The position numbers and the translations under genes are program-made. From assembly GCA_963932465.1 (NCBI GenBank), contig OZ010786.1, forward strand, positions 269,670,411 to 269,734,410: a stretch of DNA of 64,000 nt, given 5' to 3'. This document shows, piece after piece, positions 33,560 to 46,609 of this stretch. The notes below the pieces were generated by a model that had not been told where the DNA came from, did not search any database, and worked only from the letters and a program-made list of their open reading frames with translations. Source of the stretch: Maratus speciosus. Lineage: Eukaryota > Arthropoda > Arachnida > Araneae > Salticidae. The stretch's first letter is position 1. Every line of letters starts with the position of its first letter.

Positions 33560-34700
33560 ATAGAACTACGAAAAATCAAGAAAAGTACAAAAAAATCGCT
33601 ATCACAGAGCCCCTTTATCGCGCAATCTTTCAAAATTCTAGGAGGACCTGTTGGCTAAAGCCAAAGAAATGCACAAATAATTTGGTGCAATTGTATGCAT
33701 AATTTTATACAATTTTCGATGGTACAATAAAGAAAATGGGACAAATATCGCTATTACAACGACCCCCTTCCGGCAGATTTTTTTTCAAATTCAGGGAGGA
33801 CTTGTTTGCCATAGCCAGAAACATACAAAAAAATGTGGTTCAATTCTATACATAACTTCATACACTTTTCGATGGTACAATAATGAAAATGGCACAGACA
33901 TCGCAATTTTAGCGCCCCCTTCTGGCGGAATATTTTCAAGTTCAGAGAGGATCTACTGACCTTACACATACACAAAAAATTTGGTTCAATTGTATGCATA
34001 ATTTTATACAGTTTTCGATGGTACAATAATGAAAATGGCACAGACATTTTACAGACCTTACACATACACAAAAAATTTGGTTCAATTGTATGCATAATTT
34101 TATACAGTTTTCGATGGTACAATAATGAAAATGGCACAGACATCGCTATTACAGCGCCCCCTTCGGGCAGATTTTTTTCACATTCAGGGAAGACTTGCTT
34201 GCCATAGCCAGAAACATACACAAAAAATTTGGTTAAATTATATGCATAACTTCATACACTTTTCGATGGTACAATAATGAAAATCGTACAGACATAGCAT
34301 TTATAGTGCCCCCTATCAGCGGAATTTATCCAAATTCACGGAGGACCTTCGTGCCATGACCAAAAACAAACACAAAAAATTTCGTTCAATCCTATGTATA
34401 ACTTCATACACCTTTCGATTGTACAATATTCAAAATCGCACAAAAATCGCTATTACAGCGCCCCCTACAGGCGATTTTTTTCCAAATTCAGGGAGGACCT
34501 GCTTGCCATAGCCAAAAACTTAAAATAAAAATTTGGTTCAGTTCTATGCAAAACTTCATACACTTTTTGATGGTACAATGGCGACAGACACACGGTCAGA
34601 CGGACAGACGGACACACACACAGAGAGACATTTTCTATAAATAAGTTTTTTGGGATCTCTGACCCCTAAAACGTGTAAATCCGTGGAAATTTAATCTAAA
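33560..34700 (+). repeat. ~152-bp minisatellite with GACA-rich tail
   Basis: GATGGTACAATAATGAAAATG anchors at 33718, 33871, 34017, 34113, 34265, 34417 and 34569 give a ~152-bp period with one shortened unit (96 bp). Each unit carries TATTACAGCGCCCCCT and AATTCAGGGAGGACCTG. The array ends in CAGACGGACAGACGGACAC and a TTTTTTGGGATCTCTGACC segment whose layout matches the end of the H1 array. The 155-codon frame on the minus strand at 33754-34221 is repeat-derived. Confidence 0.8.
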
Positions 34701-34735
34701 TTTGTAAACAAAAAATAATAATACCGATACTTTTA

Positions 34736-34800
34736 ACAAGGATGTCAACGATTTTAATCATATGATTAAAATCACAGATTAAATCGCGATTTTAAACAAT
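34736..34800 (+). repeat. hAT-type end fragment
   Basis: GGATGTCAACGATTTTAATC followed by ATTAAAATCACAGATTAAATC resembles, in reverse, the right end of the hAT-like element at 63.5-63.6 kb. The rest of this copy is interrupted by the palindromic element that follows; its other end was not found. Confidence 0.45.
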
Positions 34801-34810
34801 TATATATATA

Positions 34811-36170
34811 GACTAAATGGCCAAAGGTGACTGGTCACTTTCGATTTTAGATGTTTTGTTAAATATCTAGAAAAATACATGAGGAATTAACCTGAAACTG
34901 CAGGTTTGTAAACAGTATAGTATAGGTCATATATTTTCGCGAAGATTTTCTCCCGAAACCTCATAGGGGACCGTCAACAAATTGAAAAACAAGGAATATC
35001 TTTTGGATAACGCTGTAAAAACCAATGTAGCAAAAGCGTTCAAACTCGAGATTATTAATAAGTGGCTTATTGTAATGTACTGTGTTCATTTTTATGAGTA
35101 TAGCATGTATACTCGTAGAGAAATTAAGGTTTTTATAAAAACAGTCCCAAATTTTGCCAAGTTTTTTGCTTATAATTTGCAGAGTTCTTAATATAAAAAA
35201 AAGTTCTTTTCAGAAAATATAACAAAACAATATTGTACATAAAACTCTGCAACTAAAATTAAAAAATAATAAAAATTGGATGAAAATTGAGCAGGTTTAC
35301 CAAAATATGTTTCACTGCGCATGCGCGAATGCAATCAAAATATAACATGCATAATGTATTAGCTAAGTATATAGAGCACCTTTTGGGAAAGTCTCAAAAT
35401 CATAGTTTGAAAATTCTGAAAATTATCGTCGATAGAATAAGATCGAAATCCGTTGTTCCCAAAAAGAAGAATAAAGATGAGGGGTTGTATCAAATATATG
35501 TTGATTAGTGCCAAGATAGCGTACACAATATTGTACATTCTACTATATTTGGATACAACCCCTCATCTTTGGAACAATGGATTTCGAGCATATTCTATCG
35601 ACGATAATTTTCAGAATTTTCAAGCAATGGTTTTGAGACTTTCACAAAAGTTGCTCTATATACTTAGCTAATACATTATGCATATTATATTTTGATTGCA
35701 TTCGCGCATGCGAAGTGAATAATTTTTTAGTAAACCTGCTTATTTTTTATCCAATTTTTAATATTTTTAATATTTTTTAATATTTTTTTATATTAAGAAC
35801 TCTGCTAATTATAAGCCAAAAACTTGGCAAAATTTGGGACTGTTTTTATAAAAACCCTAATTTCTCTACGAGTATACATGCTATCCTCATAAAAATGAAC
35901 ACAGTAGAATACAATAAGGTTATTAATAATCTCGAGTTTGAATGCTTTTGCTACATTAGTTTTTACAGGGTTATCCAAAAGATATTCGTTATTTTTCGAT
36001 TTGTTGACGGTGCCCTATGGGATTTCGGGAAAAAATCTTCACGGAAATATATGACTAGTACTATACTGTTTACACACCTGTAGTTTCAGGTTAATTCATG
36101 ATGTATTTTTCTAGATATTTAACAAAACGTCTAAAATCTCAAGTTACCGGTCACCTTTGGCCATACAGTG
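34811..36170. mobile_element. 1.36-kb palindromic Tc1/mariner-like MITE
   Basis: Two arms of ~650-700 bp are reverse complements around a centre near 35.53 kb. The ends read GACTAAATGGCCAAAGGTGA (left) and, reversed, CACTGTATGGCCAAAGGTGA (right), each bordered by TA (34809-34810, 36171-36172). A CACTG...TGGCCAAA end after TA resembles Tc1-type termini. Small frames at 34982-35191, 35287-35508 and 35895-36083 are pieces of the arms. No transposase. Confidence 0.8.
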
Positions 36171-36542
36171 TATATATATGTGTACATATAATTTATTAAA
36201 ATTATGTACCTAAATTTTTTAAATGATCTAAAAAAACATTTATTCGAACGTGAACATAATTTGATTATAGTCATTTTGCATAATGAATAAACAAAAAATG
36301 CCTTAAATATGTTTTTATAAGCTTAATTGGTTATATTTGTAAAAAATTAAGTGCAATAAGTTTGTAAAACGCAAGCTTTTATCTGGCATAAAAAGCATTT
36401 AATTTAAAAATGATATTTAAATCCAATGCTGCTATTTAACATTTCAAGGATTTCAGAAGTAATTGATCATTCTCATATTTACTTCGCACATATGAATTAA
36501 TAGGTGTAAATCATTTTCATAATTTGTTTTGATTAGTATATA

Positions 36543-36718
36543 CAGTAAACTCTCTGTAAGGCGGACTTTGTGTAAGAAGGAAATCTGTCTAACTCGGAAA
36601 GATTTTCAAGTCCGTGCAAATGCATAGTCATAGAGTAAAATTTGTGTAAGGCGGAATATTGTCTACTGCGGAAAATTTCCTTGGTCCCGATCGATTCCGC
36701 CTTAGACAGAGTTTACTG
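36543..36718. mobile_element. pogo/Tigger-like MITE, 176 bp
   Basis: TA|CAGTAAACTCTCTGTAAGGC at 36541 and the mirrored GACAGAGTTTACTG|TA ending at 36720 delimit the element. GGCGGA words repeat inside, as expected for duplicated pogo end motifs. Confidence 0.8.
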
Positions 36719-39137
36719 TATATACATGTGGGTAAGTTTATATTTATCGTAATAACAGTAATTTTTATCAGTAGAAATGCAAAAAATGCTATCATGATAT
36801 TTGTTTGTTTTGTTATATTGGTTGTAATTAATGAAATTACATATTTTCAGTTTTTATTTTTTCTGTAATTATATTAAATATAATTTCATTAATTAAAATA
36901 TAATTTCATTAATTAAAATATAAAATGTAGAATACGCTCCTAACAAGAAAATTAATTTTTTAATAATCATTAAATTTAAACAGCTTTAACAATTTATTAT
37001 TAAATGCAGTTATTTATTATTTTAGTAGATGTAAATGTCTGGAGTATTTAATATAGGTTTACATAATTATTACAAAATATTAAGGCACATAATGTTATTG
37101 TATCTATTAAATAATAAAATAACTAATTTACAGTTTTTATTATATCTTTAACTACTAAGAATAATTTCATTAATTAAACATAAAAACGTAGATTATGTCA
37201 GTAATTAGAGGACTGACTGTTTTGGAAACTTATAATTATTCGTATAATACAATTATGCTGGTTGCACATGTCACCTTTCTGTTAGAGTTAATTTGGATTC
37301 CTAAAATCGTACAGTCACAATTTATATGTAGAACATGTACAATCTCAATAAATAGTTTAATAATATGAATAACTGTAGAACTGTCTTCCAAATTTATGTT
37401 AACCCTTTCAGGGGCAAAGTACTTCCATTGCTAAAATGTTGAAATGAATGAATGAGTGACACCGGAATTTATGCACAAATGTATTTGGAAATAACAAGAA
37501 GCTATTTTTTACATACATAATAAAAGGGGAAAAAAATACCAAAAATCGAAATTACCAATGGTATCATTGTGGAACTTAGGAATTAAAATTAATTGGTTTC
37601 GTAAACATACCACCGCTCTTGAAATAGTTAAAAAGACGCAGTCTTACAACTGTAATAGCTCGTGTCAATTTTAATATTTAAAAAAAAATATTTTTCAAAA
37701 ATATTAATTTTTCCCCACAAACTGAAAATTACCTAGTTTAAACTGTATTTATAACTGACACTAAATATTGTGTAGGAAAAGAAAATTTTTGCAGAAGTAT
37801 TTGAAACTTTCTTTTAACTTTCTTTTTCTGTTTCAGGTTACAACAAATGTTTCGGACTTTGAAACTTTTTAGGGGTCTGTACATATATAACTTTATCACT
37901 TTAGATGGTAGGTGGGGTCTGGCAATGGATATCATAAGATATCTTTAGGGGGAGAGGGAGGCTGTCTTTTGACATCGTTATCATTTTTGATCCAACCAAA
38001 ATGTTATTTTTTTGGTATTTTTTTTCTTTACATCAATATAATCTATTATCTTTTTTTTTCGTTTAGTCTATTACTTATTTTTATGAAAATACAAAGTTAC
38101 TAGTAAAACCATTAAATGATTATGAAATCATATCATTCCAAAATATGGAATATCCCAACGTACGCCGTTCCTATTCTTCTGCTAGTATATAATTCGTTAT
38201 TAGAGAAATCAGGTTCAAAATGATATTTATTATGTTTACTAGAAAAAATGGGGAAGAATATTGTCCACCTGTTTCTTTTATAAGAAGGTATTCTTAACCC
38301 CGTGCAAGGGCAAGGCCAAGAAGATATTATTACTTTTGAATGCATTATGTAACAAAAATATATTATTGAATAATTTTAAGTAGTAAGTATTTCCAAGTGT
38401 TATTTGATATAAAATTATTTCAGATATAATAGTGATATTTAATGAGCTTCTTTTCTTCATTTAAGTAAAGAAATATATATGGGGTAGTCCATAAATGATG
38501 TCACACTTTTTTTTCAATATTTTTGACGGCCTCTCTCTCTCTATATATATATATATGGGTGTAATAAATGCATAACCATACTTGTATATCAATACAAACA
38601 TGTAAAAAAGAAAAACAAAGAAAAAAAAATGTGTAAAATAAAAAGAATTTTTAGACACTGATAACGATATCATTAGGGAGAGGAGACTGGTAGAATGATG
38701 ACGAATGATATCATACGGGGTGGTGAAAGGGTCGAAAATCGATAAAAATTATATCGTTATAGATGTATAGCCTCTGAGAAGATACTTTTTATAAAAATCT
38801 TTGGTCTGCAGTGTACCTAATTTAAGGTGTTTTAGAGAACGTGTAAATATAGACAAGCTGATTTTTCTAAAAAACAGTGACACAAGAGTAGTGTGGGCGC
38901 AGACGCAGACAAAGCGCTGGCACGCTTCGTTCGCGCCATCAGTTACTGATGCGTCAACTATCTACAGAAAAATTAACAACGTTTTTTGCACCAGGCGTGA
39001 AATATTGTTGCTGCGGCGATGCTCAGATATCGAAGCTTCAAATTAACTTCTTTTTTCCCCCCCAGGAGATTTCAATATTTTTTTCTGAATCAATTAAATA
39101 AAAAATATTTCATCTTTGAGTCGATCCTGTTTTCTGC
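36719..39137. other. AT-rich region without recognised genes
   Basis: 37400-37640 begins TTAACCCTTTCAG and is homologous to 56606-56790 inside the piggyBac relic. 38480-38510 has GGGGTAGTCCATAAATGATG, a word I associate with arthropod transposon ends. Short CT and TA microsatellites lie at about 38527-38560. Confidence 0.4.
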
Positions 39138-39767
39138 AAAAACAGTTATATCGATGATAAGAAAACGATTTGTCTATGTGTGTCATGTAAATTGCCTAAT
39201 GACATTATGAGAACACTTTTTCTTACTAGAAAGAACAAACACATCAACCCTTTGAGTTTGTTTGTCATGTATTTTTCTTTTGCTATCATAAAAACATTTA
39301 ATTCGCAATTTATACAGATCAAAGTATAAAGATAACACTATGTACACAAAAACCTCCATATTTTGAATATTAAAATAAAATCTGTGTTTTTATGTTACGC
39401 ATAAATATGTGTAAGAATAGAATATAACACACATATTTGTGTATTTTGTATATTTCACAAAAATATGTGTATTTTATACATTACACAAAGATATGTGTAT
39501 TTTGCATATTACACAAAAATATGTGTAAAAACTGAATATTACACAGTTATATGTGTAAGAATATTACACAGAAATATGTGTACTCCTGTACAATTTACAC
39601 ATTACAGTGTGTATTTCAAGAGTTATCACCTAATTTTTACACATTTGGACTTATCATCAAATTACACATTAAAATGAGTATTTTAAAATTTACACATTTT
39701 TGGCTATTTACACGCTAATTTACACATATAGACAAATCGTTTTTGTATCATCGATATACCTGTTTTT
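39138..39767. repeat. inverted-repeat element filled with TTACACA words
   Basis: A ~46-bp sequence at 39138-39183 (core TATATCGATGATA, ACGATTTGTCTAT) is mirrored at 39722-39767. Between them, ATATGTGTA / TTACACA words repeat over ~400 bp on both strands. The frame at 39465-39677 is a by-product. Confidence 0.65.
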
Positions 39768-41675
39768 GTGTGTAAATTTACACATTTTTTTTTAGAGTGC
39801 ATCAAGCCGAAGACTACACACATGCTAGACTGCACTAGGCATTACGCCTAAACACAAGGTAAAGAGAAATTTCCATTTAAGATTTAGTCCTTAAGAAAAT
39901 GATAACAATAAAAGATAAACAGAAAATTAGTTAACACTGTGAATATTTAAACAATAAATAGTGTAATGAAAACTAAAAAAATAGGTTACTTCCTACATAG
40001 CATTTTTAGTTTGCAGAAAATTTGCAGCATTCTTGCTTTGCAAACCTGCAAAGTTGCAGCAAGTTCAGCATGACAAGACTGACAGTTTAAGACTGCAGCA
40101 AGATAACTCAAACGCCTATATCACCACACTTTGTATTTGCAGCTATCTTGACGTGCAACTCTTGCTGTATCAAATTTATTGCAAATTAACGGCAAACAAG
40201 TAGAAAATTTAGTTCTGACAGGAATAAAGTATTGCAAATTCTTTGCAAACTGGTAGAGAATTTAGCTTTGTCTTGACAAAAAAAGAAAAAAAAATGCAAA
40301 CTTCTTGCAAAGTAGTAATCTTCTCATGCCACACATTCTGTTTGCAACTATTACATTATAAGTTTAACTCCTTGCTTATTGATGCATATGCACTGATGTT
40401 TACGCACCGTTAAAAGGTGCACGCATCGTTTTTATCACTATTAACAAATAAAGGTAGTATTTGTATTTTTAAATTAGAGTTTTTTTTTTTGGTATTTGAT
40501 AAGTGTAGCGTTTAAAAAAAGAGGTGCCAACCGAATAAAATTTGTGTAATGGATGCAGTCCAGAAAGGGTTAAAAATCATAGACTCGAATGGGGTTAAAG
40601 GCAAAAAATAAATAAATCAATCAATATCAATTGAAACGATATTTTAGAATAATCCAATAATATTGAGAAAAATCCTTTAAAAAATTAAAATTTTCATTAT
40701 AAATTTAAAATAGTCGAAGAAGTATACATAACTTAGAAAATTAATATAACTTTTTAATTTGTAAGAATTTTTATATGAAATAAGTGTTAGATTATAGATA
40801 AAATGTTACTTTACAAAAAAAATAAGTACATTTGAAGAGTTAAAGTAATAAATACCTTTTTCTGGGTACCTTAACTTAACCAATCAATGAAAATGAGATT
40901 CCATATCGGTAACAATTCTGAAATTTCTGCGCACATGCTGATTGTCTATTCTCTCAATACAGGGGTTTTTTGCTTTCGCCACTTTCATGAATTAAAGACA
41001 GTTTTGCATCAGTTTCTCAAGAAACTACTCATGCTAGTCGGTGATGGTCAACCTTGCTGGAGATTCGCTGCGAATTTGTCAAGCCAAAATTGTCACGGGA
41101 AGATAATATCAGAAAAAAAAAATCAAACTTGATGCTAATGTGCATGCTATCTGGGTTGGATCCCCTTAAGAGATTAGGCCAAATAACTCCTAAACACTGT
41201 TTCTGTTAACTTTATTAAAATTCCTGTGTAAAAGTAATTTTAAATAATTATTTATTTAATCATTATTTTAAATTACTTACCACATTTTAGTGTTTAATCA
41301 TCACTCTCACTAATTTTGTTTCATTTAATGGTTATTCTGTTTGCGAGGTGCATTACACAAGTAAATTTATTAGCAGATCTGAAAACAAAAAATCCACTCA
41401 ACTTACAAAACTACGTAGATTTTACGGCAGGAAGTTTAGAAGAACGTTTAAATACTATAAGGTTAGAAGAAATGATTTACCAGTCTTTTTTTTTTTTTTT
41501 CAAATCAGTAGGTCTGTGAATATTTTGATTTATAAATGGTATAATACAAACAGGGTGTTTCCGAATTCGACCGACAAATTCAGAGGGGTAAAAGTAGGCA
41601 TCAAGAGTTTAAAATATTACGACGAAACACATTTCATCAACATGTTAAAAAAAAACAATTTTCATCTAAGTATTT
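39768..41675. other. AT-rich; TTTGCAA-rich patch, no gene
   Basis: 40010-40350 is dense in TTTGCAA / TTGCAGCAA words in both orientations, probably a degraded repeat. The frames at 40887-41132 and 41316-41519 lack recognisable domains. Confidence 0.4.
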
Positions 41676-43215
41676 TATATATAAAGAGTGTCGCTGAATT
41701 CGACCAACAAATTCAGAGTGATAGCAGGCATCAAGAGGACAAAAAATTGCCATAGAACATGGGACTGTAAACCACTTATTTAATCAAAAATACAGGGTGC
41801 TCTACCCTAACTCGATTTCGGTTGACGGTAATAACGTTCAGAAAACTGAAGTATATTATAATGAAACTTTCCATAGACATTCTCGCCTTTGTTGTAAATT
41901 AGATAATATAAAAAAAGTTGTAGAAGTGCCAGCAGTATGCACTTGACGCTCTACATTTTAGACTGCGATTACCTGTTCATATTGTATCATCGATTGCTTG
42001 AGCACCCTGTTTTTACCCGACTGAAAAGAAGGGTTATGTGTTTCACGCGTATCTGTGTATGTGGATTTCTTTATACCCTCGTTACATCTCAACGGCTGGA
42101 TGGATTTTAATTAATGATGTCTCTATCAATTCGTCTTAACGGCCCGATGGTTATAGGCTAGGTTTTTTTTTATAAATTCAAAATGGCGGCCGTAAAATAC
42201 AAAATGGCGGTAGCGACGAAAAAAAATTACGCACCCTATTGAGTGGCATATCATTGGATAGGTCTTTCAAAATGAAGACGATGTTTCATTGACTATTTTA
42301 CAGTCAGAAGCTCCGTTAAAATATTATACAACCTGGAATTTGTGTAGGTAGAATCTCTAGCTTTACTGCAACTCTAACCTTCATAGCCATCTATAGACCT
42401 CATCAAAAGAGTGTTTTTAGATAGGAAATAACAATTAAATACAACTTAAAAGTCATCAATACAAGTAAATAAAAAAAATAGGTAAGTAATGTAAACAAGT
42501 AATATAAAAAAAATATTTTAAGTCAATGCCCACTTAGGTCAATAAGAGAATTTTTTTTTCTCCCATTCTTCTTTCGTCTTGAGTGGCGCTTAAAATGTCT
42601 TGATCAAGAAGAGGGCTCTCTCGGTCTTAAAATACTTTGATCAAGAAGAGGGCTCTCTCGATTATTGAAAATTAATTAATTTAATTAATGAATTAATATT
42701 TGAAAAAAAACTGGATTAACATCAAGTGTCATCCACTACAAGTTTTAAAAAATTTATTTGAGCTTGATTGGATGAATAATAAGTACCTCCCTCTATTGAA
42801 ATTTGAAATCTCGTGAAATTTGAACAGGATATATATAGCGAGAGTGTGAGCTAATAGTAGGAATTGAAAAAAAAAATAGTTTCACATTGATGAGAAATGG
42901 ATTAGTTCGCTTTTTACGCAGTCAGGTTTTTTGATTTTTTAAATGTAATTGTTTATTCCAGAACTTTTCGTGATGTTACAACGTTTCGCAAAAAACAAGG
43001 TACATATCATTGCATTTTCACTGCAACGTTTTTATTTTTTTTCAAAATTATGACCGTCAAACCGAGTTCAGTTAGAATGAAACATCCTGTGTTTGTGACT
43101 AAATAAGTGGTTTGCAGTTCCATGTTCTATGGCAAATTTTCGTTCTGTTGATGACTACTATCACCTCTGAAATTGTCGGTCGAATTCAACGACACCCTGT
43201 ACATATAAAACACTT
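41676..43215. mobile_element. inverted-repeat DNA element with ~150-bp arms
   Basis: Left arm ~41676-41835 (TCGCTGAATTCGACC, CATAGAACATGG, AACCACTTATTTA) is mirrored at ~43040-43215 and ends ACACCCTGTACAT. An extra copy of the left outermost motif (CAGGGTGTTTCCGAATTCGA) lies at 41551, and another CAGGGTG at about 41803, so ends are nested. The middle (42.0-42.3 kb) holds a GAAGGGTTATGTGTTTCACG segment and two AAAATGGCGG words. The 135-codon frame 41348-41755 crosses the left edge and is not a gene. Confidence 0.6.
42589..42661 (+). repeat. two tandem ~37-bp units
   Basis: CTTAAAAT..CTTTGATCAAGAAGAGGG-type units at 42589-42625 and 42626-42661 differ at a few bases. Confidence 0.9.
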
Positions 43216-45423
43216 ACAAGGAATGTCTCTATACGGGAATACTCCGCAAAAATCTGAGAAAATTATAGAATGTTCTACTCATAATATATAGATATGTTTA
43301 TAAGAAGAAAAAAATCGGCGGACACGCGATAGAACGTCCATAAAAAATAATGAATATTTCGATATTTTGCGATTTATCACCGGTTGGCTATGGAATAAAA
43401 TATAAAAAAAAAATACTTTTTTATGTCAAATATTCTTTAAGATAAAAATGTTTTATATTGAACTTGTTTAAATAAATTTAATATAAATAACTTTAGCTTT
43501 GTCAGTTTTAGTTTTGTTTAACTATAGTTTTGTCATATATATATATATATATAATGAATGTCAACTATCAAATTTTATGAATTGAAACAAAATTTAAATT
43601 AATAAAAATTGTTTATATCTCAAAATTATCTCCAATTGAGCACTGTCGATTGAATTTTGTTGATATAGAAACGATGACGTCTTTGATATGGAAATAAATA
43701 CTTCAGCATTCGTCATCTTGCCTTTATTTTGGAATACGCTTAAATATATGAGAGTCCTTCCGGCCAGTGCTGGGAGGAAGAGGTAGCTTTCATATTCTTT
43801 ATTTTTAAAAAGCTAGCTTATATTATTAAACACATGAAGCTCAATTTAGTGGAAACCGATTATAGAAGATTCAATACTAATATTTATCAAAATAATATTT
43901 ATCAAATTTTTACTAAATCATTATGAACGAGAATTTCGCGAAATTAGTCAGCTTTATCCAAGTTGATTTTATTTAAAGTAACTTATATTTGGTTTCCAAA
44001 TTCGGCGATTTCTTGAAGTGCTCCTTTTAAGACAGCATGGTGGATGAGGCTAACAAGTGAACTTTGTCGAGACCTTAGTAATTCCTGTGCACATGCTCAC
44101 TTACATCGGAATCGGTTGATATATACGAGTGCTGTCGCAAGCAAAAAATCAGATTTTTCAAAATCTCACCAATATAAAGAAATTCAAACTGCTATATCTG
44201 AGCCATTTTTGAAAATAAAGACAAAACAATAAATGCTCCGGAATCCTTATATCAAAGTCAAATACTTAAGAAAGAAACCTTTTCAATTTCTAATTTTTTT
44301 CACCTCACTTTAAACATAAATTTTTTTTTAATTTAATGGCCGTCATTTTGAAATAAGATGGCGGAGGAAGCTGACCAGGGAATTTGATCGAGACATTGCT
44401 ATATACTATCCACATGCCTCCTTACAGCCAAATCGGTTAATAAATACGTGTGTTATCGCGTGATAAATATCAGATCGTTTCAAAATGTCAGCCATGCTAG
44501 AAATTCAAAGTGCTATAACTCAGCCATTTTTTAAGATATAGACGAAAGGAAAACTGCACCGGAATATTTGTATCAATGTCAAACACATAAAAAAAAAACC
44601 TTTTTCATTTCCAATTTTTTGATACCTCATTTTAAATGTTAAATTAACAAAAAATTTTTTGAACAAGATGGCGAATGAAGCTTGCCTACGAACTCGGTCG
44701 AGACATTGGTATGTACTATGTACACACCAAGTTACATCCAAATCGGTTCATAAATACGCCTGTTATCGCGTGACAAAAATGAGGTCGTTTCAAAATGTCA
44801 GCCACAATAGAAATTCAAAATGCTATAACTCAACCATTTTTTTAGATATAGACGGAACAAAAACCGTTCCAGAATCTTTGTAATAAGTTCAAACGCATAA
44901 GAAAAAGATCTTTTTCATTTTCCAATTTTTTGATACCTTATTTTAAATTTAATATTTTTTAAATGGCCGCCATTTGGAAACAAGATGGCGGATGAAGCTG
45001 GCCAACGAACACGGTCGAGACATTGGTATGTACTTTGTACAAACCAAGGTACATCCATATCGGTTCATAAATACGCCTGTTATCGCGTGACAAAAATCAG
45101 GACGTTTCAAAATGTCAGCGACAATAGAAATTCAAAAGGCTATAACTCAGCCATATTTTTAGATATAGACGAAAGAAAAACTGTTCCGGAATCTTTGTAT
45201 CAAGGTCAAACGCATAAGAAAAAAATATTCTTCAATTTTCAATTTTTTGGTACCACATTTCAAATTTCAAATTTTTTATTTTTTTTTTAAATGGCCGCCA
45301 CTTTGAAACAAGATGGCGGATGAAGCTGGCCAATGAACTCAGTCGAGACATTGGTATGTACTATGTTCAAACCAAGTTTCATCGAAATCGGTTCATGAAT
45401 ACGAGAGTTACAGTGTGGCAAAG

Positions 45424-45426
<3 letters not shown>

Positions 45427-45477
<51 letters not shown>

Positions 45478-45500
45478 TCCATATATATATATAAATATCC

Positions 45501-45542
<42 letters not shown>

Positions 45543-45597
45543 GTTTATTTATATTTATATCTATATATATATGGATATTTATATATATATATATATT

Positions 45598-45635
<38 letters not shown>

Positions 45636-45677
45636 CATATACAAATATATATATATATATATATACATACATATATA
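45427..45677. repeat. ~250-bp (AT)n-rich microsatellite
   Basis: Almost pure A/T dinucleotide repeat with occasional G, C or TTT. The isoleucine/tyrosine-rich frames at 45320-45709, 45379-45672 and 45523-45867 come from it. Confidence 0.95.
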
Positions 45678-46501
45678 CTTCACCATTTCAAAATGCCAAA
45701 ACACCATAACTCCAAAAGGAAGGTGTATATTTGCAAAAAATTTTAACTATAAAATACTTAATAAACAAGAAAGACAGGAAAAAAACAAAAACAGTCTGTT
45801 CTTCTACAGTGGGAGGACAGACAAAAAACTAACTCCAACCCCACTTTTAAAATTTGCAGGTTTCTGAACACACGTCTATCCCGCATTCAATACTGAAAAA
45901 CTATTGTCATTTTATTATCCAAATTTCACAAAAAATTAAAATAACCCAAATTAAAACAAAAAAGCATAATATTAACAATACAAAAATTATCATACAAAAA
46001 CAAAAAAGCTTTAATAAAAAGTCTTTTAGAAAAATACTTAAAAAATTGCCATTAAAATATAAACAAAAGAAATTAACTTGATATGCATGAATGCAGAAGA
46101 AAGGTGCGCCCCCCAAACCTGCAAAATAAAATTCCTCAAAACATGAAAAACAGTAATACCTGTATAATGTTCCTCACCCGTCAACAATAAACAAATAATT
46201 TTTTTTCCTAAGCCATTGTCAAATACTAGAGTTCCAAGTCTGCAACTTTCCTTGGTTTCAATTCATCAATGCACACCCGTTCTTTTAGCAAGACTTTAGG
46301 ATGCATACGTCATATAGAAATTTCTGGAAGGATGCCATCACATGTTCATGTCGCCAGTCCACATCGTTGCCATTCACTTTTCAAAATCTTTTATTTTTTA
46401 CTTGTCTTTCTTGTTTTTTAAGTATTTTATAGTTAAAAATTTTTGCAGATATACACCTTCCTTTTGGAGTTATGGTGTTTTGGCATTTTGAAATGGTGAA
46501 G
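45678..46501. mobile_element. TA-flanked MITE with ~105-bp terminal inverted repeats, inside E4
   Basis: CTTCACCATTTCAAAATGCC at 45678 and its reverse complement ending at 46501 start arms that match for about 105 bp. TA lies outside each end. The interior (~600 bp) is not palindromic and has no recognisable transposase. It sits in the (AT)n tract of E4 and is therefore younger than E4. Confidence 0.8.
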
Positions 46502-46572
46502 TATGTTTTATTGCATTTGATATGTGCTGCTCTAGCGCCATTCATGCGGTAATTTTTCATTAATTTTGAAAT

Positions 46573-46609
<37 letters not shown>

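Noticed and set aside
33754..34221. 155-codon minus-strand open frame
   Set aside because: It lies wholly in the ~152-bp minisatellite and repeats the same peptide segments; no start context or domain.
41348..41755. 135-codon plus-strand frame
   Set aside because: It crosses the edge of an inverted-repeat element and includes a poly-T (Phe) run; no domain.
45320..45867. Long Ile/Tyr-rich open frames on both strands
   Set aside because: They are translations of the (AT)n microsatellite.
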